Source: Opitutaceae bacterium (lineage in GTDB: Bacteria > Verrucomicrobiota > Verrucomicrobiia > Opitutales > Opitutaceae). From it: DNA of 64,000 bases. Numbering within the stretch: the stretch's first letter is position 1; each line of letters opens with the position of its first letter. Shown here piece after piece: positions 7,793 through 17,131 of the stretch. Both the position numbers and the translations under genes were made by a program. The stretch spans positions 1 to 64,000 of the forward strand of contig JACFMR010000021.1 in assembly GCA_019455245.1 (NCBI GenBank), written 5' to 3'. Below the pieces are notes generated by a model that had not been told where the DNA came from, searched no databases, and was given only the letters and a program-made list of their open reading frames with translations.

Positions 7793-10700
7793 ATGAGCAC
7801 CAAGCAATCCGCCTTTACCGACATTTTCATCCGCCGGCCCGTGCTGGCGATCGTCGTCAGTCTGGTGATCCTGATCGCCGGCCTGCAGGCGATCCGCTCG
7901 CTGAACGTCCGCCAGTATCCGCGCAGTGAGAACGCCTCGATCGTCGTCACCACGGCCTACATCGGGGCCAGTCCCGAACTCGTGCGCGGGTTCATCACCA
8001 CGCCGTTGGAGCGCGCCATCGCCGCCGCCGACGGCATCGACTACCTGCAGTCCAGCAGCGCACAGAACCTCTCCACCATCACCGCGCGCCTGAAGCTCAA
8101 CTACGACGCGACCAAGGCGCTGGCGGAGATCGGCTCCAAGGTCGACCAGGTCCGCGGCGACCTGCCGCCCGAGGCCGAGGTGCCGATCATCGACATCCAG
8201 TCGGCCGACAGCCAGTTCGCCTCGGCCTACCTGAGCTTCACCTCCGACATCCTCGAGCAAAACGAGATCACCGACTACCTGGTGCGAGCGGTGCAGCCGC
8301 GGCTCACCGCGATCCCCGGCGTACAGCGCGCCGAGATCCTTGGCGGCCGCACCTTCGCCATGCGCATCTGGCTCAAGCCCGACCGCATGGCCGCGCTCAA
8401 CATCAGCCCCGTGCAGGTGCGTACCGCGCTCGCGGCCAACAACTACCTTTCGGCCATCGGCCAGACCAAGGGCTCGCTCATCCAGGTCAATCTCGTCGCC
8501 AACACCGACCTCACCTCGGTGGACGATTTCCGGCAGCTCGTCGTGCGCGAGGAGTCCGGGGTGGTGGTGCGGCTGGGGGACATCGCCGATGTCGTGCTCG
8601 GTGCCGATGATTATAACGCCGAGGTGCGGTTCAGCGGTGAGACCGCGGTGTTCATCGGCGTGTTCGTGCTGCCCAACGCCAACTCGATCGACGTCATTGC
8701 GCGCGTGCGGGACGAAATGGCGGCGCTACAGAAGGACCTGCCCTCGGGGCTGGGCGCGCGCGTGGCCTTCGACGGCACGGAGTACATCAACGACGCCATC
8801 GACGAGGTGATCTTTACCCTGCTTGAGACGCTGCTCATCGTCGTGGCGGTCATCTTTCTGTTTCTCGGCTCGATGCGTTCCGTGCTGGTGCCGGTGGTGG
8901 CGATTCCCATCTCGCTCATCGGCGCGGTGTTTCTCATGCAGCTGTTCGGGTTTACGGTGAACCTGCTGACGTTGCTCGCGATCGTGCTCTCCGTCGGTAT
9001 CGTCGTGGACGACGCCATCGTGGTGGTGGAAAATGTCGAGCGCCACATGCGCGAGGGGCATCCGGCCACCAAAGCCGCGCTGTTTGGCGCGCGGGAACTG
9101 GCCGGGCCGATCGTCGCGATGACCATCACCCTGGCGGCGGTGTACGCGCCGATCGCGCTGCAGGGCGGCTTGACCGGATCACTGTTCCGCGAGTTCGCCT
9201 TCACCTTGGCCGGCGCCGTGGCGATCTCCGGCATCGTCGCGCTCACGCTGTCTCCGATGATGTCGTCCAAACTGCTGAAGGTGGAGGACGAGTTTCACTG
9301 GTTGCCCGCCCACATCAACGCGGCCTTCGACCGGCTGAAAGTGTTGTACCGGCGCGTGCTCAACGGCACGCTCAACGCCCGGCCCGCGGTCTATTGCATC
9401 TGGGGTGTGCTCACCCTGCTGATCGTGCCGCTCTGGATGTTTTCGCCCAAGGAACTCGCACCCACCGAGGACCAGGGCGCGATCTTCGTGCCCATCGTTA
9501 ATGCGCCGGCCAATTCGACCATCGACCAAAGCATCATCTACGCCGACGAGGCCAACCGGCGCATGATGAGCGTGCCCGAGGCCTCGCACACCTTCCAGAT
9601 CACCTTTGCCAACTCCGGTTTTGGCGGCCTGATTCTCAAACCCTGGGGCGACCGCGAGCGCACGGTGTTTCAGGTGCTGCCCGAAATGCAGCAGAAGCTC
9701 GGCACCATCCCCGGCTTCACGATGTTTCCGGTGCTGCCGCCCGCGTTGCCCGGCGGCGGCTCGTTTCCGATCGAGTTTGTGCTGACCTCGACCGCTTCGC
9801 ACGATCGCATCCTGGAGTTTGCCCGCGAGTTGCAGGGCCGCGCCATGGCCAGCGGCCAGTTCATGTTTCTCAATATCGACACCAAGGTCGACCAGCCGCA
9901 GTCGGAGATCGTGCTCGACCGCGACAAGATCGCCAGCATGGGCCTCAACCTGCAGCAGGTCGGCGCGGATTTGGCCGCGGCCGTCGGCGGCAATTTCGTC
10001 AACCGCTTCAGCATCGAGGGCCGCAGCTACAAGGTCATCCCGCAGATCAAGCGCACCGAGCGGCTCAATCCCGACCAGTTGCAGGAAATTCACATCACCG
10101 GCCCCGACGGCCGACTGATCCCGCTGGGGACGATCGCCCGCATCGAGTCGCGCACCGTGCCCCGCTCGCTCAACCGGTTCCAGCAGCTCAACGCCGTCAC
10201 GCTGAGCGGCGTCTCGATGCTGTCGCTCGACCAGGCCCTGCAATTTCTTGAAAAGGAGGCCGCCTCCCTGTTGCCCGAGGGCTACGGTTGGGACTACATG
10301 GGTGAGTCGCGCCAGCTGCGCATTGAGGGCGACAGCTTCCTCATGACCATGGTGCTCGCGCTGACCCTCATCTTTTTGGTGCTGGCGGCGCAGTTCAACA
10401 GCTTCCGCGACCCGTGGATCATCCTGCTCGGCTCGGTGCCGCTCGCGATCTTCGGCTCGTTCCTGTTCATGTTCTTCAAGATGTTGAACCCGAACCTGCC
10501 GTATTGGACGGACGGCTGGACCACCAGCTACAACATCTACGCCCAGGTCGGCCTGGTGACCCTCGTCGGCCTGGTGGCCAAGAACGGCATCCTGATCGTC
10601 GAGTTCGCCAACCAGCTCCAACTTGCGGGCCGGTCCAAATTGGAGGCCATTCGCGAGGCGTCAATGACCCGGCTCCGGCCGGTGCTGATGACCAGCTTTG

Positions 10701-10918
10701 CCACCATCTTCGGCCACATGCCGCTCACCTTCGTGACCGGGGCCGGGGCGGAGGCCCGCAACAGCATCGGCATCGTCATTGTGACGGGCATGGCCATCGG
10801 CACCATTTTCACCCTGCTTGTGTTGCCCTCGGTTTATATGTTGATAGCCAAGGAGCATCAGGCGGACAGCCCGGCCGCCGCACCCGAGTTACTCGAGCCC
10901 GCCACCGAATCCCTCTAG
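7793..10918 (+). CDS. RND multidrug efflux permease (HAE1 family)
   Basis: The 1041-residue inner-membrane proton/drug antiporter has the complete duplicated RND plan: twelve membrane helices and two large periplasmic loops. The N-terminus FTDIFIRRPVLAIVVS is diagnostic. TM4 carries the proton-relay pair in GIVVDDAIVVVENVERHM, and the second half has GLVAKNGILIVEFANQ with TRLRPVLMTSFATIFGHMPL. This divergent form (NLPYWTDGWTTSYNIYAQ insert, LNVRQYPRSENASIVVTT) fits the MexW/OqxB/VmeI-like branch. Substrates cannot be read from sequence. It lies 37 bases after the adaptor and four before the outer-membrane channel. Confidence 0.95.
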   Translation: MSTKQSAFTDIFIRRPVLAIVVSLVILIAGLQAIRSLNVRQYPRSENASIVVTTAYIGASPELVRGFITTPLERAIAAADGIDYLQSSSAQNLSTITARLKLNYDATKALAEIGSKVDQVRGDLPPEAEVPIIDIQSADSQFASAYLSFTSDILEQNEITDYLVRAVQPRLTAIPGVQRAEILGGRTFAMRIWLKPDRMAALNISPVQVRTALAANNYLSAIGQTKGSLIQVNLVANTDLTSVDDFRQLVVREESGVVVRLGDIADVVLGADDYNAEVRFSGETAVFIGVFVLPNANSIDVIARVRDEMAALQKDLPSGLGARVAFDGTEYINDAIDEVIFTLLETLLIVVAVIFLFLGSMRSVLVPVVAIPISLIGAVFLMQLFGFTVNLLTLLAIVLSVGIVVDDAIVVVENVERHMREGHPATKAALFGARELAGPIVAMTITLAAVYAPIALQGGLTGSLFREFAFTLAGAVAISGIVALTLSPMMSSKLLKVEDEFHWLPAHINAAFDRLKVLYRRVLNGTLNARPAVYCIWGVLTLLIVPLWMFSPKELAPTEDQGAIFVPIVNAPANSTIDQSIIYADEANRRMMSVPEASHTFQITFANSGFGGLILKPWGDRERTVFQVLPEMQQKLGTIPGFTMFPVLPPALPGGGSFPIEFVLTSTASHDRILEFARELQGRAMASGQFMFLNIDTKVDQPQSEIVLDRDKIASMGLNLQQVGADLAAAVGGNFVNRFSIEGRSYKVIPQIKRTERLNPDQLQEIHITGPDGRLIPLGTIARIESRTVPRSLNRFQQLNAVTLSGVSMLSLDQALQFLEKEAASLLPEGYGWDYMGESRQLRIEGDSFLMTMVLALTLIFLVLAAQFNSFRDPWIILLGSVPLAIFGSFLFMFFKMLNPNLPYWTDGWTTSYNIYAQVGLVTLVGLVAKNGILIVEFANQLQLAGRSKLEAIREASMTRLRPVLMTSFATIFGHMPLTFVTGAGAEARNSIGIVIVTGMAIGTIFTLLVLPSVYMLIAKEHQADSPAAAPELLEPATESL

Positions 10919-10922
10919 TCCC

Positions 10923-12257
10923 ATGAAAACCAACCCGATCCGCGCCCTGTATTTGCGGGCCCTGCTGATTTTGCTTCCGGCCGGTGGCCTCGCCACCGCC
11001 GCCGAGTCCGGGCCGCTGCCTGATCCGTTCGGTTTGCCGGCGGCATTGGACTACGCGCTCAGCCACAACTTCACCATCCAGCAGGCCCGCGAGCGCATCA
11101 AACAGCAGACGGGCGTCGAGCTGGAGGTCAGCGCCCGGCGCATTCCCTCGCTGTCCGCCGCGGCCAACTATACCCGGCAGGATGAAAGCCTTTCCAGCCC
11201 CTTCAGTCCCGCCGATCGCGACTGGGGACTGCAGGTGCAGGCCAGCCAGGTCATCTACGCCGGCGGCGGGGTGATGGCGGCGGGCCGCAGCGCCACGCTG
11301 GCGCGCGAGGCCGCCGAACTGGAATTGCGCGGGGTGATCAACGAGCAGTTGCTCGCGGTGCGCGCCCAGTTCTTCACCGTCCTGCTCGCGCAACGGCAGA
11401 TCGAGGTGCAGGAGGAGAACATCAAGCTGCTCGAGGAGCAGCTGCGCAACGCCCGCAACCGTTTCGAGGCCGGCGCCACATCCAATTTCGAGGTGCTGCG
11501 CGCCGAGGTCGCCCTGGCCAACGGCCGGCCCGACCTCATCACCGCCCGCAACAATTACCGCATCGCGCTGGAGGAACTTCGGCTGGTCATCGGCTACACT
11601 GACAACGGCGCGGGCGCCTTTCCCGCCGTAGCCGGTTCGCTGAACGTGGAAGATGCCGCCGAATATGATTTGGTCGACGCGCTCAACGCGGCGCGTTCGC
11701 GCCGGCCCGAGTTGCAGCGGCTGGCCAAGCTGGAGCAGGCCGGGGAGAAACAGGTCGATGTCGCCCGCGCCGGCTACCGGCCGGAAGTCTCGGTTTTCGG
11801 TCAGTATCAGTGGGCGAAGGGTTTCGGCGTCAACGGCTGGGACAACCGCCGCGAGGGCTGGATCGCCGGCGTGCAGACGCAGTGGGCGATCTTTGACGGC
11901 CGGGCGACCGCCGGCCGCGTGGCCCAGGCGCGTTCGCAGTTTCAACAAACCCGGCTGGCCGTGGAGGAGGCCGGCCTGGCCGTGGATGTCGAGGTGCGCC
12001 GCGCGCATTCCTCGTTCACCGAGGCGTGGGATCTGGTCAGCGCCTCCGGCAAAGTCGTCGAGCAGGCCGAGGAAGCCCTGCGGCTGGCCAACGTGCGCTA
12101 CTCCGCCGGCACGGCCACGCAGCTCGATGTGCTCACCAGCCAGGTGGAATTGACCCGGGCCCGGCTCAACCAGCTGCAGGCCTTCTATCGTTATCACGTG
12201 GCGCTGGCCACCCTGCGCAAGGCGATGGGTTTGGCCGACCAGGCACTCGGTGGCTGA
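10923..12257 (+). CDS. TolC-family outer-membrane efflux channel
   Basis: The 444-residue product has a signal peptide (MKTNPIRALYLRALLILLPA, cleavage near TAAES). Two similar halves follow, rich in long amphipathic helices, as in TolC/OprM trimers (PALDYALSHNFTIQQ; ARNRFEAGATSNFEVLRAEV; NVRYSAGTATQLDVLTSQVE). The FEAG-x-x-x-FEVL and YSAG-x-x-x-LDVL repeats are the characteristic internal duplication. It completes the tripartite pump with the two genes before it, overlapping functionally with no terminator between. No lipobox is seen, so it is TolC-like rather than an acylated OprM type. Confidence 0.93.
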   Translation: MKTNPIRALYLRALLILLPAGGLATAAESGPLPDPFGLPAALDYALSHNFTIQQARERIKQQTGVELEVSARRIPSLSAAANYTRQDESLSSPFSPADRDWGLQVQASQVIYAGGGVMAAGRSATLAREAAELELRGVINEQLLAVRAQFFTVLLAQRQIEVQEENIKLLEEQLRNARNRFEAGATSNFEVLRAEVALANGRPDLITARNNYRIALEELRLVIGYTDNGAGAFPAVAGSLNVEDAAEYDLVDALNAARSRRPELQRLAKLEQAGEKQVDVARAGYRPEVSVFGQYQWAKGFGVNGWDNRREGWIAGVQTQWAIFDGRATAGRVAQARSQFQQTRLAVEEAGLAVDVEVRRAHSSFTEAWDLVSASGKVVEQAEEALRLANVRYSAGTATQLDVLTSQVELTRARLNQLQAFYRYHVALATLRKAMGLADQALGG

Positions 12258-12334
12258 TTTTTTCCGCCGCGCTGCCGATGTCATAACCGCAATCCGTCGC
12301 AACTCCTTGGGCGTGGCGGTGTCTTTTTCCAGCC

Positions 12335-15300
12335 ATGACGTTTAACCGCAAACTCCCGCTCGCCGTTGCACTGGTGGCGGCGCTTGGGGTGTTGTTGTTG
12401 TTGCTGGTCTTTGCGGCGCCGGTGCAAACCTGGGCCGTGCGCCGCGTGCTTGACGCCCAACCTGCCCGGGCGGCCTCGGTCGCGCGGGTGGATCTTGGCC
12501 TGCGGCATGCCGTGGTGGAGCAGCTGCAATTCACCCATGCCGGCGCGGTGCTCACGCTGCCGCGGCTGGAAGCCGACCTGCCTTTGCTGTCCGCGGCATT
12601 GCGCGACCGGGTGCACATTGCCCGGCTGGTGGCCCGCGGCTGGACCCTCGATCTCACGCGCTATGACGGCACGTTGGCCGTGACGCAACGTGCGGTGGAG
12701 CCGCCGGCGGCGCCATTCTCCCTGGTTTCCACCGCCTACGCGGCGACGGCGCTGCCGGCGGCACAGGCGGTGTTCCAAGGTGTGTTTGCGCAGCTGAACC
12801 TGCCGGTGGATCTGACGATGGACGGCGTGAGCCTGGCCGGCGAGGTGTTGCTGCCGGCGCCCGACGGCAAGGCTCCGATGCGCATGCAGGTGAATTTGGT
12901 CGGTGGCGGCCTGGGCGTGGGGCAGGAGGGGACGTTCAATCTGTCCACCCGGTTTGAGGCCGATGCCGGGGTCCCCAACGTGCGGATCCTCGAGGTGCGC
13001 GGCGAACTGGCCGCGGTCATGGACACGCCCCGCTCCTTCAGCCGGTTGGCGGTGAAACTGGACTCGCTGGCCCGCGGCCCGGCATTTCCCGAAGGCGTGC
13101 AACTCACCGCGGATGGTTCCGCCGAGCGTGTGCCCGGCGGCGAAAGTTATGCCGTGACCGTGCAGACCGTGGGCAAGCGCCTGCTGGATTTGCAGGCCAA
13201 CTATCCGGAAAACTCGTCGCGGCTGGGCGGGGTCTGGCGGCTGGATGTGCGTGACATCGACGTGGCGCCGTTCGTCCTCGGCCGGCCGCTGCCGGTGTTC
13301 GAGGCGGTCGGGGCCGGCATGTTCGAGACCGACACGGGCTTTGCCGAGATCCACACCGCCGGCCGTATCAAGTCCACCGCCAGCCGGCTGGAAACCATCC
13401 GGCCCGAATTGGCGGCGGTCGGGGCGCTGACGGTGTTCAGCGAATTCAACCTGACGCAGACGGGGGCCAGCACCCGCGTCGATGGCATCACCCTCGACCT
13501 CGGCCGGCCGGAACCTGTTTTGAGTCTGAACTCGTTGCAGCCGTTCGAACTCAACACCGTCACCGGCGAACTGAAGGTGGCCGAGCCCGGTTCCGATTTG
13601 TTGGCGCTGGTATTTCAGGGGCTGCCGCTGGCGTGGTCGCGGCCGTTTTTGCCGGATTGGACGTTGTCGGGCGGTGCGTTGCGGGGACGTTTGATCGCCC
13701 TGGCCCGCAACGGCGGCCTGTTGCTCCGGGCGCAGGAGCCGCTGACCGCGGAGGGAGTCACGCTGGCGCACGCCGGCGAGCCGTGGTTGCGCGAGACGGA
13801 TGCGCTGATGAATCTCACCGCGGTTTACTCGCCGTTGGGCTGGCAGGCGGAGGTCCCCCTGCTCCGGCTCAGCAGCGGCGGGCGCGAAATGCTCAATCTC
13901 GCCCTGAAGGCCGGACGGTTGCCCGGTGCGGAAACTCCGCTCAAGGCGGCCGGGCAGCTGGTGCTGTTGCTGCCGTCGCTGGGGGCGCAGCCGGTCGCGG
14001 CCGATTTGGCGGGTTTGCAGCACGGCCGCTTGCAGGTCGATTTCACCGCCAGCCTCGGCGCGGTGCAGGAGCTGCAGGCCCGCACGCAGTTGAACGGGCT
14101 GGTCGGCCCCGGTGCGGTGCGTCTGCCGGATGTGACGGGCGATGCCCGCGCGACAATCGATGCCGCGGGCGACGTGCGGTTTCAGCTGCCCTTGCAGTTT
14201 TTCTCGGAGGAAAAATCCCGCACTTCCGATCTCGCGCTCAACGGCCGGATGCAGCCGACGGCGGCAGGCTGGTCGGTCGATGGCCGGCTGACCGGGCGGC
14301 AGGTTTATCTCGATGACGTGCAGTTGCTGGGGGCCGCGTTGGGTGCGGCCGGGACCGCGGCGGAGGCGGCGGATCCACAGGTGCAACCCTTTTGGGCGGG
14401 CTACGAGGGCGCGGTCGCCATTGCGGTGGAGACCATGCATTTTCGCGAGCTGTTTGAACTGCGTGAGGTCACCGGCACCATCCGGATCGAATCGGGCGCG
14501 CTGCGCCTGGATGACGTGCAGGCGGGGGTGGGGGACCGGGGCAACGCCCGGGCTGCCGGCGGCGTGACGCATCAGGCCAATGCCGCGCGGCCGTACGCCC
14601 TGGCCGCGGAACTGGCCCTGACCTCCTTTGATCCCGGGCCCCTCTTCACCGCGCTGGATCCGACCCGCCCGGCGCAGGTCGAGGGCAGTTTTGATCTGCA
14701 CACGCGGCTGCAGGCCGAGGGCGGATCCCCGGCGGATTTGCTGACGCGCGCCCAGGGGGATGTGTCGCTGACCAGCACGGGCGGGATCTTCCGCCTGCTC
14801 TCGCCGGAGCTTTCCGGCCGGCTCGACACCGCCGGCAAAGCGGCCTCGATCGGCGCGTTGCTGGGCAACGTCGCGCAGGCCTTCGGCAAGGGAAAATCCG
14901 CGGCCGAATTTGCCGGCAACGCGCAGGCGGTGGCCGAGGTCGCGCGAATGCTCTCCGCCATCCGCTACGACCAGCTCAATGTGGAGCTGATGCGTGACGA
15001 TGCGTTCAACACCGCCTTGCGCAACTTCACCCTGATCGCGCCGGAAATCCGGCTCGAGGGCAACGGCCGGCTCACGGACAACGGGACGGGCGATTTTTTG
15101 CAGCAGGCATTGGCCATGGAGTTCAACCTGAGGGCGCGGGGGCATACCGGTGATGCGCTGCGTTTTCTGCACCTGGTGGCGCCGGCGGCCGATGATCTCG
15201 GTTATCTCGACTGCACTCTGCCGCTGCGGATCGGCGGCACCTTGGCGGCGCCCGACACCGGCGAGCTGCGCACGGCCCTGACCAACCTCGCGCTGGAAAA

Positions 15301-15343
15301 GAGCGGCGCGTCCGACCTGATCAACCGCCTGCTGGGCAAATAG
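12335..15343 (+). CDS. AsmA-like large envelope protein
   Basis: This 1002-residue protein has one N-terminal membrane helix (residues ~8-28) followed by a very long beta-rich region. That architecture is shared by AsmA, YdbH, YhdP and TamB, repeating-beta-groove bridges thought to move phospholipids between inner and outer membranes. Supporting patterns are short alternating hydrophobic strands, AGRIKSTASRLETI, and a C-terminal part resembling the AsmA C-terminal domain (FNTALRNFTLIAPEIRLEGNG; LDCTLPLRIGGTLAAP). It follows the efflux genes by 78 bases without a clear terminator and may be co-transcribed. Family assignment within the AsmA superfamily is not certain. Confidence 0.7.
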   Translation: MTFNRKLPLAVALVAALGVLLLLLVFAAPVQTWAVRRVLDAQPARAASVARVDLGLRHAVVEQLQFTHAGAVLTLPRLEADLPLLSAALRDRVHIARLVARGWTLDLTRYDGTLAVTQRAVEPPAAPFSLVSTAYAATALPAAQAVFQGVFAQLNLPVDLTMDGVSLAGEVLLPAPDGKAPMRMQVNLVGGGLGVGQEGTFNLSTRFEADAGVPNVRILEVRGELAAVMDTPRSFSRLAVKLDSLARGPAFPEGVQLTADGSAERVPGGESYAVTVQTVGKRLLDLQANYPENSSRLGGVWRLDVRDIDVAPFVLGRPLPVFEAVGAGMFETDTGFAEIHTAGRIKSTASRLETIRPELAAVGALTVFSEFNLTQTGASTRVDGITLDLGRPEPVLSLNSLQPFELNTVTGELKVAEPGSDLLALVFQGLPLAWSRPFLPDWTLSGGALRGRLIALARNGGLLLRAQEPLTAEGVTLAHAGEPWLRETDALMNLTAVYSPLGWQAEVPLLRLSSGGREMLNLALKAGRLPGAETPLKAAGQLVLLLPSLGAQPVAADLAGLQHGRLQVDFTASLGAVQELQARTQLNGLVGPGAVRLPDVTGDARATIDAAGDVRFQLPLQFFSEEKSRTSDLALNGRMQPTAAGWSVDGRLTGRQVYLDDVQLLGAALGAAGTAAEAADPQVQPFWAGYEGAVAIAVETMHFRELFELREVTGTIRIESGALRLDDVQAGVGDRGNARAAGGVTHQANAARPYALAAELALTSFDPGPLFTALDPTRPAQVEGSFDLHTRLQAEGGSPADLLTRAQGDVSLTSTGGIFRLLSPELSGRLDTAGKAASIGALLGNVAQAFGKGKSAAEFAGNAQAVAEVARMLSAIRYDQLNVELMRDDAFNTALRNFTLIAPEIRLEGNGRLTDNGTGDFLQQALAMEFNLRARGHTGDALRFLHLVAPAADDLGYLDCTLPLRIGGTLAAPDTGELRTALTNLALEKSGASDLINRLLGK

Positions 15344-15417
15344 CACGCGGGCGGGAATCGCATCGTGACATGCCGGATGGCCTTGTCGTCCGCGGTGCAC
15401 GGCCCCATGCTGGCGGC

Positions 15418-16413
15418 GTGATCGCTTCCGTTGCATTTCGGAACTTCAAGGCCCTGCGGCACACGCAGCTGACGCTGTCGCCGTTCAACCTCGTCATCGG
15501 GCCCAACGGCAGCGGCAAAACCAGCCTTATCCAGGCCGTGTTGCGTTTGCGGGCCCTGGCGAACCTGCCGCTGGCGGAGAGTCCGGAGCTGCTCGCCAGT
15601 GTGCCGGGCGGACCGGAGATGGAATTTCGCTTCTCTCCGCCGGACGACGGGATGGTTGCGCACCTGCGTTGCACGGAGGGCGGGGTCTGCGACCTGCTGA
15701 CCCTCAATCCGCCGGGGGCCCCGGATTGGCCCCGGTTGAAGACCAGGATTTCCAGAATCCGGGTTTTTTTGCTCGATCATTACGCCATGCCGCTGCCGGT
15801 CACCCGCACCGACAACACGGAATTGTCCGGCAACGGCGTCAACCTCACCGCCGTGTTGCTGGCGCTGAAGGAAAATCATCCCGCGGTGTTCCTGCGCCTC
15901 GAGCAGGAACTGCTGCGCATCGTGCCGGAGTTTACCGAAATGGTCTTCCTGGATCGTGCGGACAAGCGGGTGGAACTGGCCCTGCGCATTGCGGATGAGC
16001 CCCGGCCGGTGACGGCGGAGAATCTTTCCCAGGGCACCCTGTATCTGCTGGCGCTGCTGGCGCTGTCGTTCGGTCCGCAGCCGCCCTCGTTGGTCTGCAT
16101 CGAGGAGGTTGATCGCGGCATTCATCCCCGGATGCTGCGCGAGGTGCGCGATATGCTTTATCGGCTGAGCTACCCGGCGGAATACGGCGAACAGCGCGCG
16201 CCGGTGCAGGTCATCGCCACCACGCACTCGCCCTACCTGCTGGACCAGTTCCGCGATCATCCGGAGGAGGTGGTCATCGCGCAAAAACGCGGCGGGGAGG
16301 CGACGTTCGCCCGTCTGTCCGACCGGCCGGATCTGCCGGAACTGCTGGCCGAGGGGACGCTGGGCGACATGTGGTACAGCGGCATTCTTGGCGGGGTGCC
16401 CGAGGAACCATGA
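15418..16413 (+). CDS. AAA/RecF-type ATPase of a two-gene unit
   Basis: The 331-residue SMC/RecF-like ABC-ATPase belongs to the AAA_15/AAA_21 type. It starts VIASVAFRNFKALRHTQLTL and has Walker A GPNGSGKT. The ABC signature-like NLSQGTLYLLALLALSF is followed by Walker B SLVCIEEVDRGIHPRML and the H-loop ATTHSPYLLDQF. No coiled coil of SMC length is present, and no nuclease domain is fused. A GTG start is preferred because family members begin with this beta strand; an ATG 16 codons upstream is possible. Its stop overlaps the next gene's ATG, a TOPRIM-like protein, implying a complex. Similar ATPase-TOPRIM pairs include OLD and PARIS defence systems, but the role here is unproven. Confidence 0.85.
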   Translation: MIASVAFRNFKALRHTQLTLSPFNLVIGPNGSGKTSLIQAVLRLRALANLPLAESPELLASVPGGPEMEFRFSPPDDGMVAHLRCTEGGVCDLLTLNPPGAPDWPRLKTRISRIRVFLLDHYAMPLPVTRTDNTELSGNGVNLTAVLLALKENHPAVFLRLEQELLRIVPEFTEMVFLDRADKRVELALRIADEPRPVTAENLSQGTLYLLALLALSFGPQPPSLVCIEEVDRGIHPRMLREVRDMLYRLSYPAEYGEQRAPVQVIATTHSPYLLDQFRDHPEEVVIAQKRGGEATFARLSDRPDLPELLAEGTLGDMWYSGILGGVPEEP

Positions 16414-17063
16414 GGCTGGCGATCCTGAGCGAATCGCCGGTGGACGAGGCGGCCTTGAAGGTGCTGGTGGAGGGGGTCCTGGGCGCACCGTTTCATCAGG
16501 TGCAGCCGGCGTTGCGCGCCCGCGGCTGGCCCAACGTGCAGCAGATCCTGCCGGCGGTCATCCGCCATTTGCATTTCAACACCCGCGCCGACGGCGTGGT
16601 GGTGGTGGTTGATGCGGACGACAGCGTGGTACACACCGAGGAGCACGAGGCGCCGGGTTACTTTCATCCGCAGTGCCGGCTGTGCCAGCTCCGCGCCACC
16701 TACCGGCAGACGGTCAAGCGCCTGCCGCCGGCGCACGGCCGCACCCGGGTGTTGCGCTGCGTGGGGGTGGCGGTGCCCGCGATTGAGGCCTGGTATCTGT
16801 GCGGCCGCGACGACTCGGTGTCCGAGGCGGCCTGGCTGCGCGGGCAGGAGAAGGGGCGTGCGCCCTACACCCGGGCGGAATTGAAGCATCGCGTCTATGG
16901 CACCGACCGGCCCTCGCTGCCGCATGCCATCAAGTGCGCGTTGCGCGAGGTGCAGCGGCACCGGCGCGACGTGCGCCGGCTGGAGGCGGATTTTCCCCAC
17001 GGCTTTGGCGCTCTGGCGCGGGACCTGCGTTCCTGGCCGGCCGGACCGGCCGGTCGGGATTGA
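16410..17063 (+). CDS. TOPRIM-like (DUF4276-like) partner of the AAA ATPase
   Basis: The 217-residue product begins MRLAILSESPVDEAALKVLV. Here Glu8 and the following acidic/hydrophobic pattern match the first TOPRIM strand, and VVVVVDADDS (residues 63-72) supplies the DxD metal motif. The later VPAIEAW (122-128) resembles the IEAW motif of DUF4276-type proteins found beside AAA ATPases. A CxxC pair (HPQCRLC, 86-92) may bind metal. The C-terminus is basic. The ATG overlaps the ATPase stop (ATGA), so translation is coupled. A nuclease or metal-dependent phosphotransfer role is inferred, not shown. Family membership was judged by eye. Confidence 0.7.
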   Translation: MRLAILSESPVDEAALKVLVEGVLGAPFHQVQPALRARGWPNVQQILPAVIRHLHFNTRADGVVVVVDADDSVVHTEEHEAPGYFHPQCRLCQLRATYRQTVKRLPPAHGRTRVLRCVGVAVPAIEAWYLCGRDDSVSEAAWLRGQEKGRAPYTRAELKHRVYGTDRPSLPHAIKCALREVQRHRRDVRRLEADFPHGFGALARDLRSWPAGPAGRD

Positions 17064-17131
17064 CCGCGCGGAATTGTATGCGAAATGTTCCCCTAACTCC
17101 CACCGGACTGTCGGCATCCACCTGACGCGCC

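Noticed and set aside
12281..15436. 1051-codon open frame antisense to the AsmA-like gene
   Set aside because: Long antisense frames are expected opposite high-GC genes with G/C third positions; it is Arg/Gln/His-rich and low-complexity with no domain.
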